Made by a program: the position numbers and the translations under genes. From Heterocephalus glaber (taxonomy: Eukaryota > Chordata > Mammalia > Rodentia > Bathyergidae): a stretch of 64,000 nucleotides of DNA. Shown piece after piece: positions 23,443 through 35,799 of the stretch (positions are counted from its first letter, which is position 1; each line of letters opens with the position of its first letter). The notes beneath the pieces are model-generated. The model was given only the letters and a program-made list of their open reading frames with translations. It was not told the DNA's origin and searched no databases. Where the stretch lies: contig NW_004624778.1 of the NCBI RefSeq assembly GCF_000247695.1, positions 9,030,961-9,094,960 on the forward strand, read 5' to 3'.

Positions 23443-23523
23443 TTTTTTTGGTACCAGGGATCGAATTCGGGTCCTTGTGCTTGCACAGCAGGCGGCAAAA
23501 CCACTGAGCTAAATCCCTGGCCC
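23443..23523 (-). mobile_element. Young ID-like SINE (antisense) with 15-base duplication
   Basis: Perfect duplication GTGCCTCACATTCTT at 23428-23442 and 23524-23538. Body from the left: poly-T, GGTACCAGGGATCGAATTCG, GGTCCTTGTGCTTGCACAGC, then AAACCACTGAGCTAAATCCC and TGGCCC. This is the cleanest copy of the family and close to the consensus of the other four antisense copies. Confidence 0.96.
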
Positions 23524-23699
23524 GTGCCTCACATTCTTACCTGGGCTCCTCATGCCACAGACAGGTGCACCACCACCAGCACCTCCTAGTTGAGGACAGT
23601 CCACCTGGAAAGCACCCGCTCTACCTTCCTCCATCCACCTCTTCTCTCCTTAGTAATCACCTTCTTCCTTTCACACAGTGCTTCCACAAGAATTTGAGA

Positions 23700-24125
23700 G
23701 AATATACGGACAGTTTTATGTATGTCTGCATGTTTACATAGCTTAATGGAAGTATAACTAATATAAAATAAGTTGCACTTATTTAAAATATGCAATTTAC
23801 ATTTTTGCAAATAATACATCCTTGAGACCATCACCACAGTCAAAAGAATGAATGTTTACTTCCCCACAAAGTTACATATGCCGCTTGGTAATTCCTCCCT
23901 CCAGTCCTGCCACTCCTTCTTCCAGCTTACCCTTTGCTCCAGGTAACTACTATTCTACTTCCTGTCACTACAGGTGACTTGGCTTCTTTAGGTTTTATGC
24001 AAACAAAACCACACAGTGTAAATCTTTTGCTTTTTCTCCTCTTCCCCCACCGCCTCTTTTTCTCTCTTTCTCTCCTCTTTCACCCACCATAACTATTTTG
24101 AGGTTCATTTAAATCATGAGTATAC
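23700..24125 (-). repeat. L1 LINE 3' fragment (antisense, old L1M type)
   Basis: GACCATCACCACAGTCAAAA, a CCGCTTGGTAATTCCTCCCT part, ACTACTATTCTACTTCCTGT, a ACAGGTGACTTGGCTTCTTT part and TTTGAGGTTCATTTAAATCA follow the antisense old L1 order seen at 15465-15892. It is interrupted by a pyrimidine-rich stretch (24030-24085). Confidence 0.7.
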
Positions 24126-25184
24126 ATGAGATGGATCCTTTTGAGGGACATCATATTGAAGATAGAATAATTAACTACATTAGAAAAGAAGGCATAAAAA
24201 CTGCTTTATTCAGATATAAGAATGCAAAGCATTTTTCATTCCGGGTGTAAGCCCCGGTCTTGCATGTTAGGACATTTATTTAAGGCAGTGGAGCTGATGT
24301 CAATAAAAATTCTCTAACCTCATAATCAAGAAAGAACCTACTCATGCTGAGTATTATGTATCTAAGAAGACATGAAAATTTAGAAATTCCTTCCAAAGCA
24401 GCTACAATTATTTTCAATTTTGAAGGCTAAAGAAGACATCCTAAACTGCCTGGAGAACTTGCCTTGCCAGGTGACACCCTCCCCCACGGGTTCTCAGGAG
24501 CCAAGACTTTGCTGTATTTCACTTATGAGTTTCTTCTTCCAGCCAGGAAAGTAGGAGCCACTTCCTGACTCATTGGATAAATGGCTCCTTTCAGAAGAAA
24601 GTGCTAAACTCTTGCTGGTTCCCTGGCCAGAACAAGTAGATGAAGCTCTAGGCGCCCACACCATCTTTGCAAGCTTAATGGGGTGATAATGAGGAGAAAA
24701 TGGTTTAATCTATGTTTTGGCCTCCTTCTCTCCAAGATGATTGGAATGAGAAAGGCTGTAACTTTGGAAAATCTAGTTATAAAACAGCTTTTAAAAAAAC
24801 AAATAATAAGGCCTGTTTTGGGAATGTGTAGATAAAGAAACCCTAACAGGGCAAATGTCTGCTAGGTGTAGCTTTGAAACTGGATTGATTAATTAGAAAA
24901 ATAAGAGGTAGAAAAGAAGACTCAACCTGTCACTACCTGGACAGCCCCACTTTGTGTTGCCTTATTTGTAAAAAACAAAAAAACAAACAAAAAAAACCCA
25001 AACAGATTTAAAAGAAGTGAATTCAAAAGAAAACTAAAAAGATATTTGAATTGGAAAAGGCCCTCTAGCCGATAACCTAACAGAATATAAAACGTGAGAG
25101 AGAGACCCTAGAAGGAAAGAGCTTTCCAGGAGAAGTAGTGGGGATGCTTATTAACATCAGCCTGCCATAGTTAATAATCTTGCA
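24126..25184. other. Unique sequence with a possible enhancer-like block
   Basis: Repeat-free. CACTTCCTGACTCATTGG (24558-24576) contains an ETS core CTTCC directly followed by an AP-1 site TGACTCA at 24566-24572. A poly-A-rich run sits at about 24969-25000. No gene recognised. Confidence 0.35.
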
Positions 25185-25260
25185 TTAGGCAGGGGGTTGG
25201 GCCAGGTGATCTCTAAGAGCACTTTCTCACTCTGAGATTCCAAGATGCTGATATTTATGG
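25185..25260. repeat. Ancient SINE-like fragment (opposite orientation to 11085)
   Basis: GGCAGGGGGTTGGGCCAGGT, GATCTCTAAGAGCACTTTCT and CACTCTGAGATTCCAAGATG look like the reverse orientation of the same old repeat as at 11085-11190. Confidence 0.4.
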
Positions 25261-27859
25261 TGTAATATTCAGAACCTATAAATCCACTGCACTCAGAAGA
25301 TGTGACTTATAATGTCTCTTTTATTTCATCAGTTTTCCCCCTGGACCTTGCCTCCTTTCCTCTACTACCTCATTGCCAATAGTGCAGGAAGAGTGCATTC
25401 ATAGATTCCTGAGTAACATCTGGAGGATATGTGTTGGCCTTCAGCCCTAGACAGATGTTTGGAGACTGTTCCTTTGGCCCTATATTTCACATGGAAATGT
25501 AACAATAACTAACTGTCTGTGGTAGCTCCCAGTGTCCTGCAACACCAAATCTAAATCCATAACCTGCAATTCAGCATCCTCCTTTAGCTGGCTTCTACCT
25601 TGTCTCATAGTCCAAATACATGGAGGTTCATGGGTTAGGTCCTTCAGTCAGTTGATTGGCCAGTAGGCATTTCCTGAGCATACAATATGTCAGGAATTAA
25701 TGCAGTTTCAGAAAATGAGAACACATCTCTATACTCGGGATTCATGCCAATTATTTACTTATTCATGGTAGATGATAGCCTCCAAAGTTAAAGTCAGAGG
25801 TATGAGAGGACTATGGGTCTGTTTTTCTACTAACTCACTTCCAGGTTATAATTTACCAGGTGATCAGGCTTCCATGTAGTACTCTATTCTGCCATGCACA
25901 CACAGATTTATTAGCAGGCAAGTATAAGAACAATCACACAACATACCATAAGCAATAAGGGCCCCATCCCTCAGTCCTTGAATGAAATATGCCCTGAAGT
26001 GAAAGCAGCAGTGTTCTGGTGGGATTCTTAACCCTCTGGTCTCATGAGCAAAAACACAGGACCCATTTGGCATAACCTCAGGATCCCATTCTGAAGTGAA
26101 AAGAAAATTACTCTCTCTAGATGTTTAGACTTTATCTGCCTTTACTACAGTCGAGCCAAACCCATACTTCTAGCCATCAATGAAAAAATTTCTAACATTC
26201 TTTGTTCTAATTTCTAAAGCCATTGGTTATAAACAGAAATAAAAACAGCTGAAAACTTAAAATAGGTGCCTCTTGAGATATGGTTTCTGATTAAGGGTTT
26301 TCAAATGCTAACTAACCATATTTAGAATGTATATTTCTGAGTAAAGAATTAGAAATACTCACAGTCACGCCAAGTGTGTAGATTAAAATGAACATACACA
26401 CATATTATGCTGCCTACGCCAGTGTATTTTAAAGAAAGTTATAGACAATGTAATTAAATGGGAAAACATGGCATGCATTTTCAGCAACAGGTGATAGAGA
26501 AAAAAAGAGAGAATGTGTGGCATAGGCAAGTTTTTGGCAGTTTGGTAATACACTGGTTTCCAGGATGAGCAAGATTGATGAGGAAGTCTCTGGATTGAGT
26601 GACCATGTAATTTTATTGTGCAAAGGTTGATACTTCAGAGAGTAAAATGGGGCACTGTTAATAATAATCCCAGGACAACAGATGAAGGCTACTCCTGTGC
26701 TAGGTAAACCAAGCAAGTCAATCTAGCTATGGTCATTGTGATAAAGCATGGAGAAGACATGAGAAGGCTGAATTGTGTTAAGATTCATCCATCACACACT
26801 AGAATATGGCCTCTGCAGAGGCTCATGTGGGCACTACAAAGGTTGCTTTGGGTGGCTTGGGAGGTCATGAGGATTACTTGGGAAGGAAACTCCTTTTGAT
26901 TATACTTTAATTATCTTAGACTTCTTGATCTGAAGCCAACATACTACCTTTGTTAGCATCTCCTGAATATATTCTGCATCCTCTAAATTTGGCTTGTCCA
27001 GGAGCAATTGCATGACAGGAAGAAAACCACCTCTCACTATTTTGCTAGTATGACCTTGAATAATTGTTGGCTTAAGCATCAGAAACTACTGTGTGCTGGT
27101 GGAGGGCTCTTCCATGTGTTATCTCATTCGTTCTAGTAGTTTTAAGAAGTACAAGACTGGCCCATCTGTCAAATGAAAATACAAGCATCCACCCTACTTT
27201 ATCCCAGAGTCTGTGAAGATAAAATGAGGTGAGAAAGTTCCTGAGAGATCAGAGAATTGGTTGCCCTGACTATGAGACTGGAATATCTGAAATAAAAACA
27301 GGAATAATCAAGTCCTCAAAAACCACTGTGGAATGGCTAATGGAAAAGTCTTACTAACTGAGGTAATTCAAAGTTCATTTCTGAGTTCTGGGTCCTAAAG
27401 AAATTTAGTGCTTAAGATTAGAATAAAAAGATTCTGAATTAGAAGTGCCTTCATCAGCAATAATTGGCAGAATAAATAATGAAGTATAAAGTTCACCTAC
27501 AAACTCTATGTTTGTCAGAAAGGGAGTTCTGTGCCATGGGGAAAGGAGCAATTATTTGGAAGTCAGAGACCTGGAGCTAAAGTTCCTTTATGCATGGATA
27601 TGGTGACGCCAATCCTTACAACCTGTGACCCCAAGCAGTGGTTCATTCTGTGAATACATGTAGTCAATGAAGGATTAGATCATGGGTGAGACACTCCCAT
27701 AACAATGTTAGTTCTGATGCCATAGAAGATTTAAATAACTCTACTGAGTCATCCCCCTATTACCCATACAAGAATTTTCCCTCTGACAGAGAATTCAAGG
27801 GGGGTTTAGAAGGATTTTGTGTCATTTCAATATACATTCTCAGGCATTCCTCATATTTG
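25261..27859. other. Mostly unique, two weak repeat scraps
   Basis: At about 25510-25630 a TAGCTCCCAGTGTCCTGCAA / TCCTCCTTTAGCTGGCTTCT order suggests L2 sense. At about 27110-27240, CCATGTGTTATCTCATTCGT suggests antisense MIR. The open frames at 25864-26073 and 26429-26716 (minus) show no protein features. Confidence 0.4.
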
Positions 27860-27950
27860 TTTATTCACTGAACATCTATTTTTAAAGCATCTACCACCTT
27901 CTAGGCACTATTAGGTGCTGTGGCTCAAATGTAAAGCAAAGGCCAAACAA
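27860..27950 (-). repeat. L2 LINE scrap (antisense)
   Basis: GTTTATTCACTGAACATCTA then TCTAGGCACTATTAGGTGCT and TGGCTCAAATGTAAAGCAAA fit the antisense L2 end ('tattcattcaacaaa ... ccaggcact'). Confidence 0.6.
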
Positions 27951-28599
27951 CCTTCATAGATGTTCTACCAGTGGAGGATAAAATAGAGTTGATCTTTATT
28001 ATTTACCAATTCTATACTTACAATTTTGCCTACTCATTAAAATGTACTTGTAATTCTACAGTGTGAAAAGTAGAGTTGTATGATACACAGTCCCCCAAAT
28101 GAGATCTAACAAGACAACACTACTGTTTCAGCCCTCACACTGTAAGCAAGAGAGCCCTTCATGTTCTACTTGATGCCACACTGTTCTAATTTTTGTGTAT
28201 TTCCTTGGTGAATTAACTGTTTAAAATGGCACCAAGTATAAAGTTGAACTGCTGTCCAATGTTCCTAAGTGTGAGAAGGATGTGATATACCTTATAGAGA
28301 AAATACCTATTAGACTTCATTCAGGCTAGAGTTACAGTGCTTCTGGCCATGAGTTCAATGTTACTGAATTAACAATATGTATATTCAATAAGATTTCTTT
28401 AAACAGAAGCACACATAAAACAAGGTTGTGCTTCAGTTGGTTGATGAAAATATGACCTGAGGCTTGTAGGAAACTAATCATACATTTCCCTCAGAGCAAT
28501 GGTTCTGTATTCACTAATTCAGAATTTATGGCAACTTTATACAATGGAGCTGCCATGAATAATGAGATTTGATGGTGTTAACTAAAACAAAAACACCCT
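27951..28599. other. Unique non-coding sequence
   Basis: No gene or repeat recognised. Confidence 0.4.
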
Positions 28600-28905
28600 A
28601 AATGAATGCAGTTGTGAATAGCTGCCAATCCTATGAGGCCACAGTAACCAGGTAAGATACTGAAGACAAAAGACGCTTAAATTGAGATCTGAAAAAATAA
28701 GAAGGAAAGTAAGGGAAGAGTTCTGGGGGGCAGGAATAATAGGGAGACTCCCCAGAAATGAGATACAACAGGTCCATTTAGCTGGGTAGGGCGTGAGGTG
28801 GAAATGTAGTTTAAATTCAAGGTCAGAGATGTGAACAAGGGCCAATCCATGTCGGGCCCTGTAGAATTTTAATTGAGAAAAAAGGAGCAAAAGCCAACTT
28901 ACATT
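28600..28905 (-). repeat. L2 LINE internal fragment (antisense)
   Basis: TGAACAAGGGCCAATCCATG, GTCGGGCCCTGTAGAATTTT and an upstream AGATCTGAAAAAATAAGAAG follow the antisense of L2's conserved 3' coding/UTR region ('gatcatgtagggccttgtagg'). The 111-codon minus-strand frame here lies in the L2-sense direction but contains no recognisable reverse-transcriptase motif. Confidence 0.55.
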
Positions 28906-30699
28906 GTGAGGAGTCACTTTGGCTGAAATGTGAATTACGTCTTTGAGAGCAACCAGAAGCCCAAGAGATTACTGCTAATGTTCTGCAGAAGAAAGATGTG
29001 TGCTTGTGCCAGAATCTTACTGTTTAGGATGAAGAGACACAATCATTCTTAACATAGAAGAAAAGCCAAGCAGGACTTGGGGATGAGCCAAATATGGCAA
29101 GCAATACTCATTTCCAAGACCTTCCCATGATGGTGTGTTCCAGTAACTGATGACTCTCTGAATCTCAGCCTTCATCCTCAGGGGAAACATGAGAATTGTA
29201 GACTGACTTCTAGAAGTGGAACTAGTTCTAGAGCTGGAACTTCGAAGTCTTCCCACTTCCTCAGTAGCAATTAAATCAGGCCTTTCATAGATCTTTCTTT
29301 GTCACTTGAGTCCTCCAGAACCACTGTCTCTGCTTTGAAATTCTGATGAATTGGCTATAGCTGGTGGCCAGAAAACTGGACAACTGGACACAGAACATAA
29401 ATCTGAACAGCCCAGGTAGTGAGCTCCATCATAGGATGACTTTACTGCTCCTATTCAAGTAAATACCTTGTGTATTTTCCTTCCATGCTACTAAAACCTT
29501 TGTTTCTCTTTGGTTTTCATAAGTGAAGCCTTAACCAAACTCTAAGGACAGCATTCCAAAGCTACCTTAATTAATTGCAGTTTGCTTAATAATAGCCTCT
29601 CTCCCTGCTCTGAGAATCTCCATTTGAAATCACCACCATGGATGAGGTGGGTCTTTATTTGGACTATATTCTGCCAGTTAGTATTTTAGTTCAAGTGGGC
29701 CAAAGGTCATCAATGATGCTAGAAGGTTAGGGTGCTGCCTGGTTGGTCCCTTGCTGATTGGAACACTCTCTTGTGAGTTCTTTTTTCCTTCTGTCACCTT
29801 ACTATTGCTGTCTCCCATGATCCCCACAGGGCTGCTATGATGCCTACTGCATGAAGCAGGCAATGGGAATCAGAGTCTCTGCCATCCAATTAAAATGTTT
29901 CACTATCTTTCCTTTTTATCTTGACTTTGTAATTGGATTCCTAGTTTCTCAATTTTCATGGCAGCAAAAGGAGGGGGGAAATGATAGTAAGTATCTAATA
30001 AAAGTAAAATGCTATGATTTAACTTCTGCTGAAGGGATTCTCTCTTGCCTTTATGAGGCCTTTGAAAGAGTTCCCAAGTCTCTGACCCAGTCAGATGGTA
30101 GCCCTGTGATTCCTTCTGGGTAGTAGAAAGACTCTTAGAAAGGGACTTAGAAATAGGAGGCAACATAAGAACAGAAAAATTGAAAATTACCAAATGCAAG
30201 GAAGATCTAGAAAGAACAATTTGTAAGGTGATGACAAGATTTTGTGTGGCAGCAATATCTGATTATATAAGACCTCAGGCATCCTATAACTAGGGTGCAA
30301 GTCAGGAGGTCCTTTAAGGCCACAATTTTTTAAGAAAGGAAACATTCATTATTGATAAAATGTATGCACACAAAAGTTGTGATTTGTTGGCCCTGTAAGC
30401 CTCATAAACTATAATATTCCGATTTTGGTTTTAGGATGGAAAGGGTCAAAATATGTGAAAACCCTCTATGTAATTCTCTAGTCAAGATTTGTCACAATCA
30501 TTGTCATTATTATATTATTATTATTCCTACTCTGCCCCACAATGTACCTGGCAGAGTTTCCTACATGTATAATTTACTAAATAATATATGTACACTGATT
30601 GAATCATTGAGAGATTACTTAACCTCGATGCACTCCAACACTAACTGGGTGTCCTACAATTCAGTTCAATTCTGACACTAACCACTAAGAGTTCTAAAA
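28906..30699. other. Unique non-coding sequence
   Basis: About 1.8 kb without recognised gene or named repeat. Open frames (60-98 codons) occur on both strands over 29851-30199 in the same place and are not supported. Confidence 0.4.
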
Positions 30700-31090
30700 G
30701 ACCCCACAGGCTAAGGCTCAGTTCCACAAGACTACTTCATTTCAAAGGCCAACTTTGAGACCCAGGCATCCCCTGGCACTTCTAACTAACTGGATACAAA
30801 TTCAGAAATTCCTACAGTGTCCTTGGATTCAACAACTCACAGAACTCAGGAAATCTCTGTATTTACAATTACTAGTTCATTGTAAAGTATACAAAAGAAC
30901 AGCCAGATGAACATAGGGTGAGATTTAGAAAAGTCTGGACAGCAGATATTTTAAAAGCAACAGGGAAGAGAGGAAAAATCTCAAGAATGTGGTCATCCCA
31001 TAAATGTGGCCCAAAGGATATACCCAGTAAGCAATTTCACTCTGTCAAGACCCAGGCTGAAAATTAGAGGTCGTCTGGCCAGGAAGTACA
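30700..31090 (-). repeat. Ancient LTR-like fragment, family uncertain
   Basis: TTGGATTCAACAACTCACAG, an AACTCAGGAAATCTCTGTAT part, then ACAATTACTAGTTCATTGTA and AGAACAGCCAGATGAACATA resemble an old mammalian LTR whose antisense reads 'cagtttattataaagg ... aggaacagccagatgg'. I cannot fix the family. Confidence 0.45.
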
Positions 31091-31159
31091 TGCAATGAGA
31101 ATTGCACTGAAGAACACTCTGTATTCACTCTGTCTTTCATTCTACAAAGCAAGGCAAAA

Positions 31160-31300
31160 TTGGTTCTTGCCATTATTCATTCATTTTAAAATACAGTATT
31201 GAGAATTTACTCTATGCCAAGAACTCAATATGTGACAAAGAAAGAGATTGTTTTTTTTTTAAAAAACACATAGTACCTTTCCTCTAACAACATTTGAGGC
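31160..31300 (-). repeat. L2 LINE scrap (antisense)
   Basis: CATTATTCATTCATTTTAAA, then GAATTTACTCTATGCCAAGA and CACATAGTACCTTTCCTCTA match the decayed antisense L2 terminus. Confidence 0.5.
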
Positions 31301-31439
31301 ATCCAATGGACATGTATGCCTGAGAGAAACCTATGCAGATCATATCATAAACATGATGCCCTCCAAAAGCTTCTCTACAAAAACACAGCCCTCACTGTTT
31401 TCCCCTTGATTTGTTACTCTGTTATTTCTAGGTCTCAGG

Positions 31440-32045
31440 CAAACCTCTCTCACCAGCTATTTCCTCTGGACCTAATTTATGAACTGGATCTATGTGTATC
31501 ATCTGGCTCATTTGCACTGCTCTATATCACTCCATTGCAGAAGCATTCCACAGTTTACACAATGCCTTTTGATAGACTTGATGGTTATTTCCAGTTTTAC
31601 ACTATGTATTGATTCATACACATGTCTCCTTGACCTCCCTGGGTGTATTAATGGAGGGAAAAACCTATAAGAAGAACTGCAGGAATATAGGAAATGTACA
31701 TCTTCAACTTTACTAGAAAACAAGCGTCTATATAAATTAGAGAATATTAATGTACACTTCCACTAACAGGAAATGAGAGTTCCCATTACTTTGTGTCTTT
31801 ACCAGTACTTGGAAGTGTCAAAATAAAATGTTTGCCAATGTCCCAGGCAAGAAACTGTATCTCACTATAGTTTAATTGCAATTCCCAATTATTTCATGAC
31901 AACATTTTCTTTAAAACACTTTTCTTTGCTTTCCATATTTAGATTTTTAATCTACCTGACATGATGCTCATTGCATGAAATAGGGCTCTAATGTCCAATT
32001 TTATTTTCTTTCCATATAGATTAACCAGTTGTCTCCATGACAAGA
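31440..32045 (-). repeat. Degenerate L1 LINE fragment (antisense)
   Basis: TAGACTTGATGGTTATTTCC then ACTTCCACTAACAGGAAATG, AGAGTTCCCATTACTTTGTG, GTATCTCACTATAGTTTAAT and CTAATGTCCAATTTTATTTT follow the antisense L1 ORF2-3'UTR order. The open frames of 60-98 codons here (plus and minus) lie in repeat sequence. Confidence 0.65.
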
Positions 32046-32204
32046 ATGGGACAATCCATCATTCTGGATTCTGTGAATCTACAGGGCCATTTATATCAGG
32101 ATTCCAGAAAATATAAGGGTTTGTTTCTGGCTCTTTATCCTGATCTCCATCCATGACTGTGGTCATAATAACTATAGCTTTGCAAGAAGACTTAACATTT
32201 GAAT

Positions 32205-32574
32205 ATTGTCTGAGATTTCTATCGCTATAACAAACTAGCCCCAAATAATTAACTTATAAAGAGGAAAGGCTTATTTTGACCCATGGTTTTGGAATTTCCA
32301 ATCAAAGATTGGGGGCAGCCATTGCTCAAGGCCTCTGATGGGAATGCTATATGGCTATGGCAGAGAGTGTAGTAGAGCAATCTGCTCACCTTGTGGCCAG
32401 GATACAAATGAGAAATAAGGGAGTGCCTTCAAGGGCACATGCCTGGTAGCCTAGGAGCCTCACACAGGCTCCACCTCCTAAAAGTTCCACCATTTCCCAG
32501 TCACACTACCCTGGAGACCAAGCCTTTAACACCTGTGCCTTTGGAAAATACTCAAAATCAAACCTATAGCAGAG
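32205..32574 (-). mobile_element. MaLR-type solitary LTR (antisense)
   Basis: TTTCTATCGCTATAACAAAC, AACTTATAAAGAGGAAAGGC, TTATTTTGACCCATGGTTTT, TCTGCTCACCTTGTGGCCAG, GGCTCCACCTCCTAAAAGTT and CCAAGCCTTTAACACCTGTG follow the antisense of a MaLR LTR. About 370 bp, consistent with a full solitary LTR. No internal region is present. Confidence 0.75.
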
Positions 32575-33199
32575 GTGCATCCCACTTGATTTTAATACTT
32601 TGATCTTTTCTCTTTTTCCTTTAACTGTTTCTGGTTTCCATTTATTATCCACTCAATTTTCAAGATTCATTATAAATTTCAATACTGTCATAAAGCCATC
32701 AAAGAACAGACTATTCAGAATTAGCATATTCAACTGCCATGCTCCTTTAATACTCTACCTCTATGCTAGCACATTTTGAGGTCTGCTTGGGATTTTAGCT
32801 CATTGTTCTATATATCCCAGCCCGCTTCTCTCATATTAACACATCTCTGAGTGCCCTAAAATACAAAAAGCTCACCTCTGCATTTCTGTGGCACCTCACA
32901 CTGAAAAGGCAGCACATAATAAATACTAGGTAGAACTCATAAGTTGAAGCTCTTTGTCATCATGTTAGCAGAGACTTCTGTACTAGCACACCATCCAGGA
33001 CTCTGGGACAAATTTTCCTGCAAAACTTTGCCCAAATCTTACACCACATTTAGGTCACACTGGAGCCCAAAGGAAGTCCAGAATGGGTAATAGGAAGACT
33101 GTGAGAAATTCTGGATTGTGAGATGTTTGTGAAAATTACATAAAAAATTTGAAATGCACATCAACAATACTTAGTTCTTTAAGTAATCTCTGCACAGAT
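32575..33199. other. Unique non-coding sequence
   Basis: Spacer between two LTRs with nothing recognised. Confidence 0.4.
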
Positions 33200-33737
33200 G
33201 TGATTGTTAATTGTGATGTGTCAATTTGAATAGATTAAGGAACGCCTAGAAGATTAGAGGAGGATAGTTCTATGTGTGTCTATGGATGAGTAACAAACAG
33301 GCTGTAAACTGAGGAGGGAAGATGCACCCCAGATGTAGGGGAGAGGGGCACCAACCAGTAAGCTTGTATCCTGGATAGAATATAAAAGGAAAGAAGGAGG
33401 AAATCATCCTTTTTGCTTATTTGGGGGACTCTGCTCTTTGCCATTGTCTTTGGACACTCATCTCTAGTTCCTTCAGGCTTTCAGCTCAGACTCTTCAGCC
33501 TTCCAATGCAGGCCCTTTGGCTTTCCAACAAGGACTTACACGTTCCTCTGCAGTGAGTTCCAGGCCTTTGGCCTTCAACTGAATCCTCTGACTCTCCAGC
33601 CTGCACACAGCCAGTTTGCATTCTTCCACCCCTGATTCCACAGGCGGCCACTGTAAGCCTTCTTAGTAAACCTTTTATATATCACATATATATGTTATAT
33701 TAGATCTGTTCCTCTAGTGAACCTAACTGATATAAAA
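33200..33737 (+). mobile_element. ERVL-type (MLT2-like) solitary LTR
   Basis: Starts near TGATTGTTAATTGTGATGTG and runs through GAATAGATTAAGGAACGCCT, a TATA-like TATAAAAG at 33381-33388, GGCCTTTGGCCTTCAACTGA and the end TCTGTTCCTCTAGTGAACCT. The order and the terminal motif are those of MLT2-class LTRs of ERVL. About 540 bp and no flanking viral genes, so it is a solo LTR. The TATA box is inside the LTR, so it could once have started transcription rightwards. Confidence 0.7.
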
Positions 33738-35354
33738 AATTCAGATTTTTCAAAACCCTTGCACATCACTCACCTCTCCTGGACCAGATGACAGAAAGGG
33801 TCAAACACCCAAGTGGGAACCCAGTTCTCTCACCAGTCCCCTGATTCTTCCACTTCTCCAGGACTCACTGCATTTCCTCACTGTAATGCTATACCAGGCC
33901 AGTCCCTCCCAGGTCATTTCTAGCTCAAACATTCCATGGCTTTGATTGTGTTCACAGTCTCTACTGTTCCTTCTTAACTGTCAATTCTATTATTCAATGT
34001 TGATACCTCTGGACCTCAATTTTGTCATCTGTCACAGCAGAATGTGAGAATCAACCAAGTCATTTTCAGTTCCAAAATGCTATAATTTTATATGCTTCCT
34101 AATTAGCCTGGGAGATGGGTATGACATCAATGATTTATTCCAATTAATAAATAAGAAAACCAAGGCTCTGAGAGATTGAATAGCTTGCCCAGGATCACAC
34201 TGTGGGAAGTAAAAATGCAAAGGCTGATAGCTCAGGCTGCACAAGTCGAGGTTAGGTGTCTGTTTCCTGTGTCATTGTATCTCCCTTTTCCTTTACATGC
34301 AGACCTATTGTGTAGATGTTAGTCAAAGGGTGGCTTTAGCCCTTGAGGAATTCAGCAGCCATTGATAGGAGTACTAGTGTTAAAACATTTGATACTGTCC
34401 AGGCTCTTCCTGTTCTCCTATATTGGTAATGACCTGTTGTTGACCCAGGAATAAGGATTGTACATGCAGTACAGTCCATGTAGCTTGAGAAACTTTGCAA
34501 TGGGGTTTCAATGTGTTCTGCCTAGTTTCTCTGTGCTCCATTTGATTTCGTGTTCTCAAAGGCGCTTCTTGTTCCCTTTCCATTTGTGTATAGCAGATAG
34601 AATTTGGAAGGACTATTCAATCCACTGGGGAATTTTGCTTGATTAAAAACACATGGTTCAGCCTAGGGATCATATGAAGTGGGAGGAAAGTTACACAATA
34701 GGGCATGCATAGATATGTACTTATTTTCTTTGCTGCCACCTGAAAATTATGTGGGCCCACTGACCATGTTGTAGTGATAGAAATAGATTCTATTGTTTTA
34801 AAAACTTTGGTAGGAATCTTCTTTTTTCCATATTCAGTGTTTTGATTGGATGGCGACATTCCCAACTCCTTCAGGTGATGGAATGGATATCAGTGTGCCT
34901 CACAGACAGCAGACCAGCATATCCTTTCCAAAGACAGCAAAGGTGAGACAGAGATAGGCAGCAACACTTGTCCCCGGGTTGCCCTGAGCGTTTCCATTCT
35001 GAGATGTTGTGCATTGAATGCAGTCATTCTGGAAAACCTGCACAAACACATAGCCCATGTTGGTTACACACTCTTGTTCCCCAGGCATTTCCCCAAATGT
35101 TTCCCTTGAATTATCCAAGGTGCTGTCATCTCTAGATTGTAAAAAATTAAAAGGCAAGAAGTGGAACACAGAAGATTAAGAGAACTAACTAGGCATAACT
35201 TAGCTAAAGGAAAAGGCCAAGGGACCTGAAAGCCATCTCTAAGTATTTTATATGCCTAGGTAATTTGCCAAAAGACTACATCTAAATGCATCAGTGGTGG
35301 GAAGTAATGACTGTTAAAAGTAGTATAGAAAATAGTCAAAATAATCAATATTGT
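33738..35354. other. Mostly unique, with one MIR scrap
   Basis: At 34110-34250, AAGAAAACCAAGGCTCTGAG and AGCTTGCCCAGGATCACACT are an antisense MIR core. The rest, including the opposed frames at 34380-34865, carries no recognised gene. Confidence 0.5.
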
Positions 35355-35660
35355 AGACTTTTTACTGAGCAAATACTATGTGTCTAATCCAATACTGGAT
35401 ACCAAAGAGGATTTAAGACAAAAGCAAAATGAGTTATTCCACCACTCACCCTCAAGGACAACAGAGCTAAAAATATAAAATATCCCCTGGAACAGACTAG
35501 GGAGTGAGATTGACAATATGCTAAAAAGAGTTCAGGGCATGGAGAGTTCCCTATGACCTGAGGTGACCAAATAGGCAGAGAAATGTGTGAAATGGATTTA
35601 GAGTATTTTCCGCAAAGTGAATAAATGTCACTAAAAACTAACCTGGATGAAGCCCCAGAA
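35355..35660 (-). repeat. L2 LINE fragment (antisense)
   Basis: TACTGAGCAAATACTATGTG, an AATCCAATACTGGATACCAA part, CTCACCCTCAAGGACAACAG and a GGAACAGACTAGGGAGTGAG follow antisense L2 order, with strong decay. Confidence 0.55.
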
Positions 35661-35799
35661 ATCACGATGTGTCACTGAGATGCACTAAACAGTTGCTATT
35701 TCTGATTTCTCTGATTCCTAAGGACACCCCCGTGGCTCAGACAGGGATGATTATCAAACAAACACTTTCATAGCTCAAGGTCACAGGGACAGCATGTTC

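Noticed and set aside
23443..23523. tRNA gene from the A-box and B-box sequences
   Set aside because: No cloverleaf with anticodon arm is evident; head, tail and target duplication show a SINE.
33200..33737. Endogenous retrovirus with viral genes
   Set aside because: Only solitary LTR sequence is present; no gag, pol or env remnants in the flanks.
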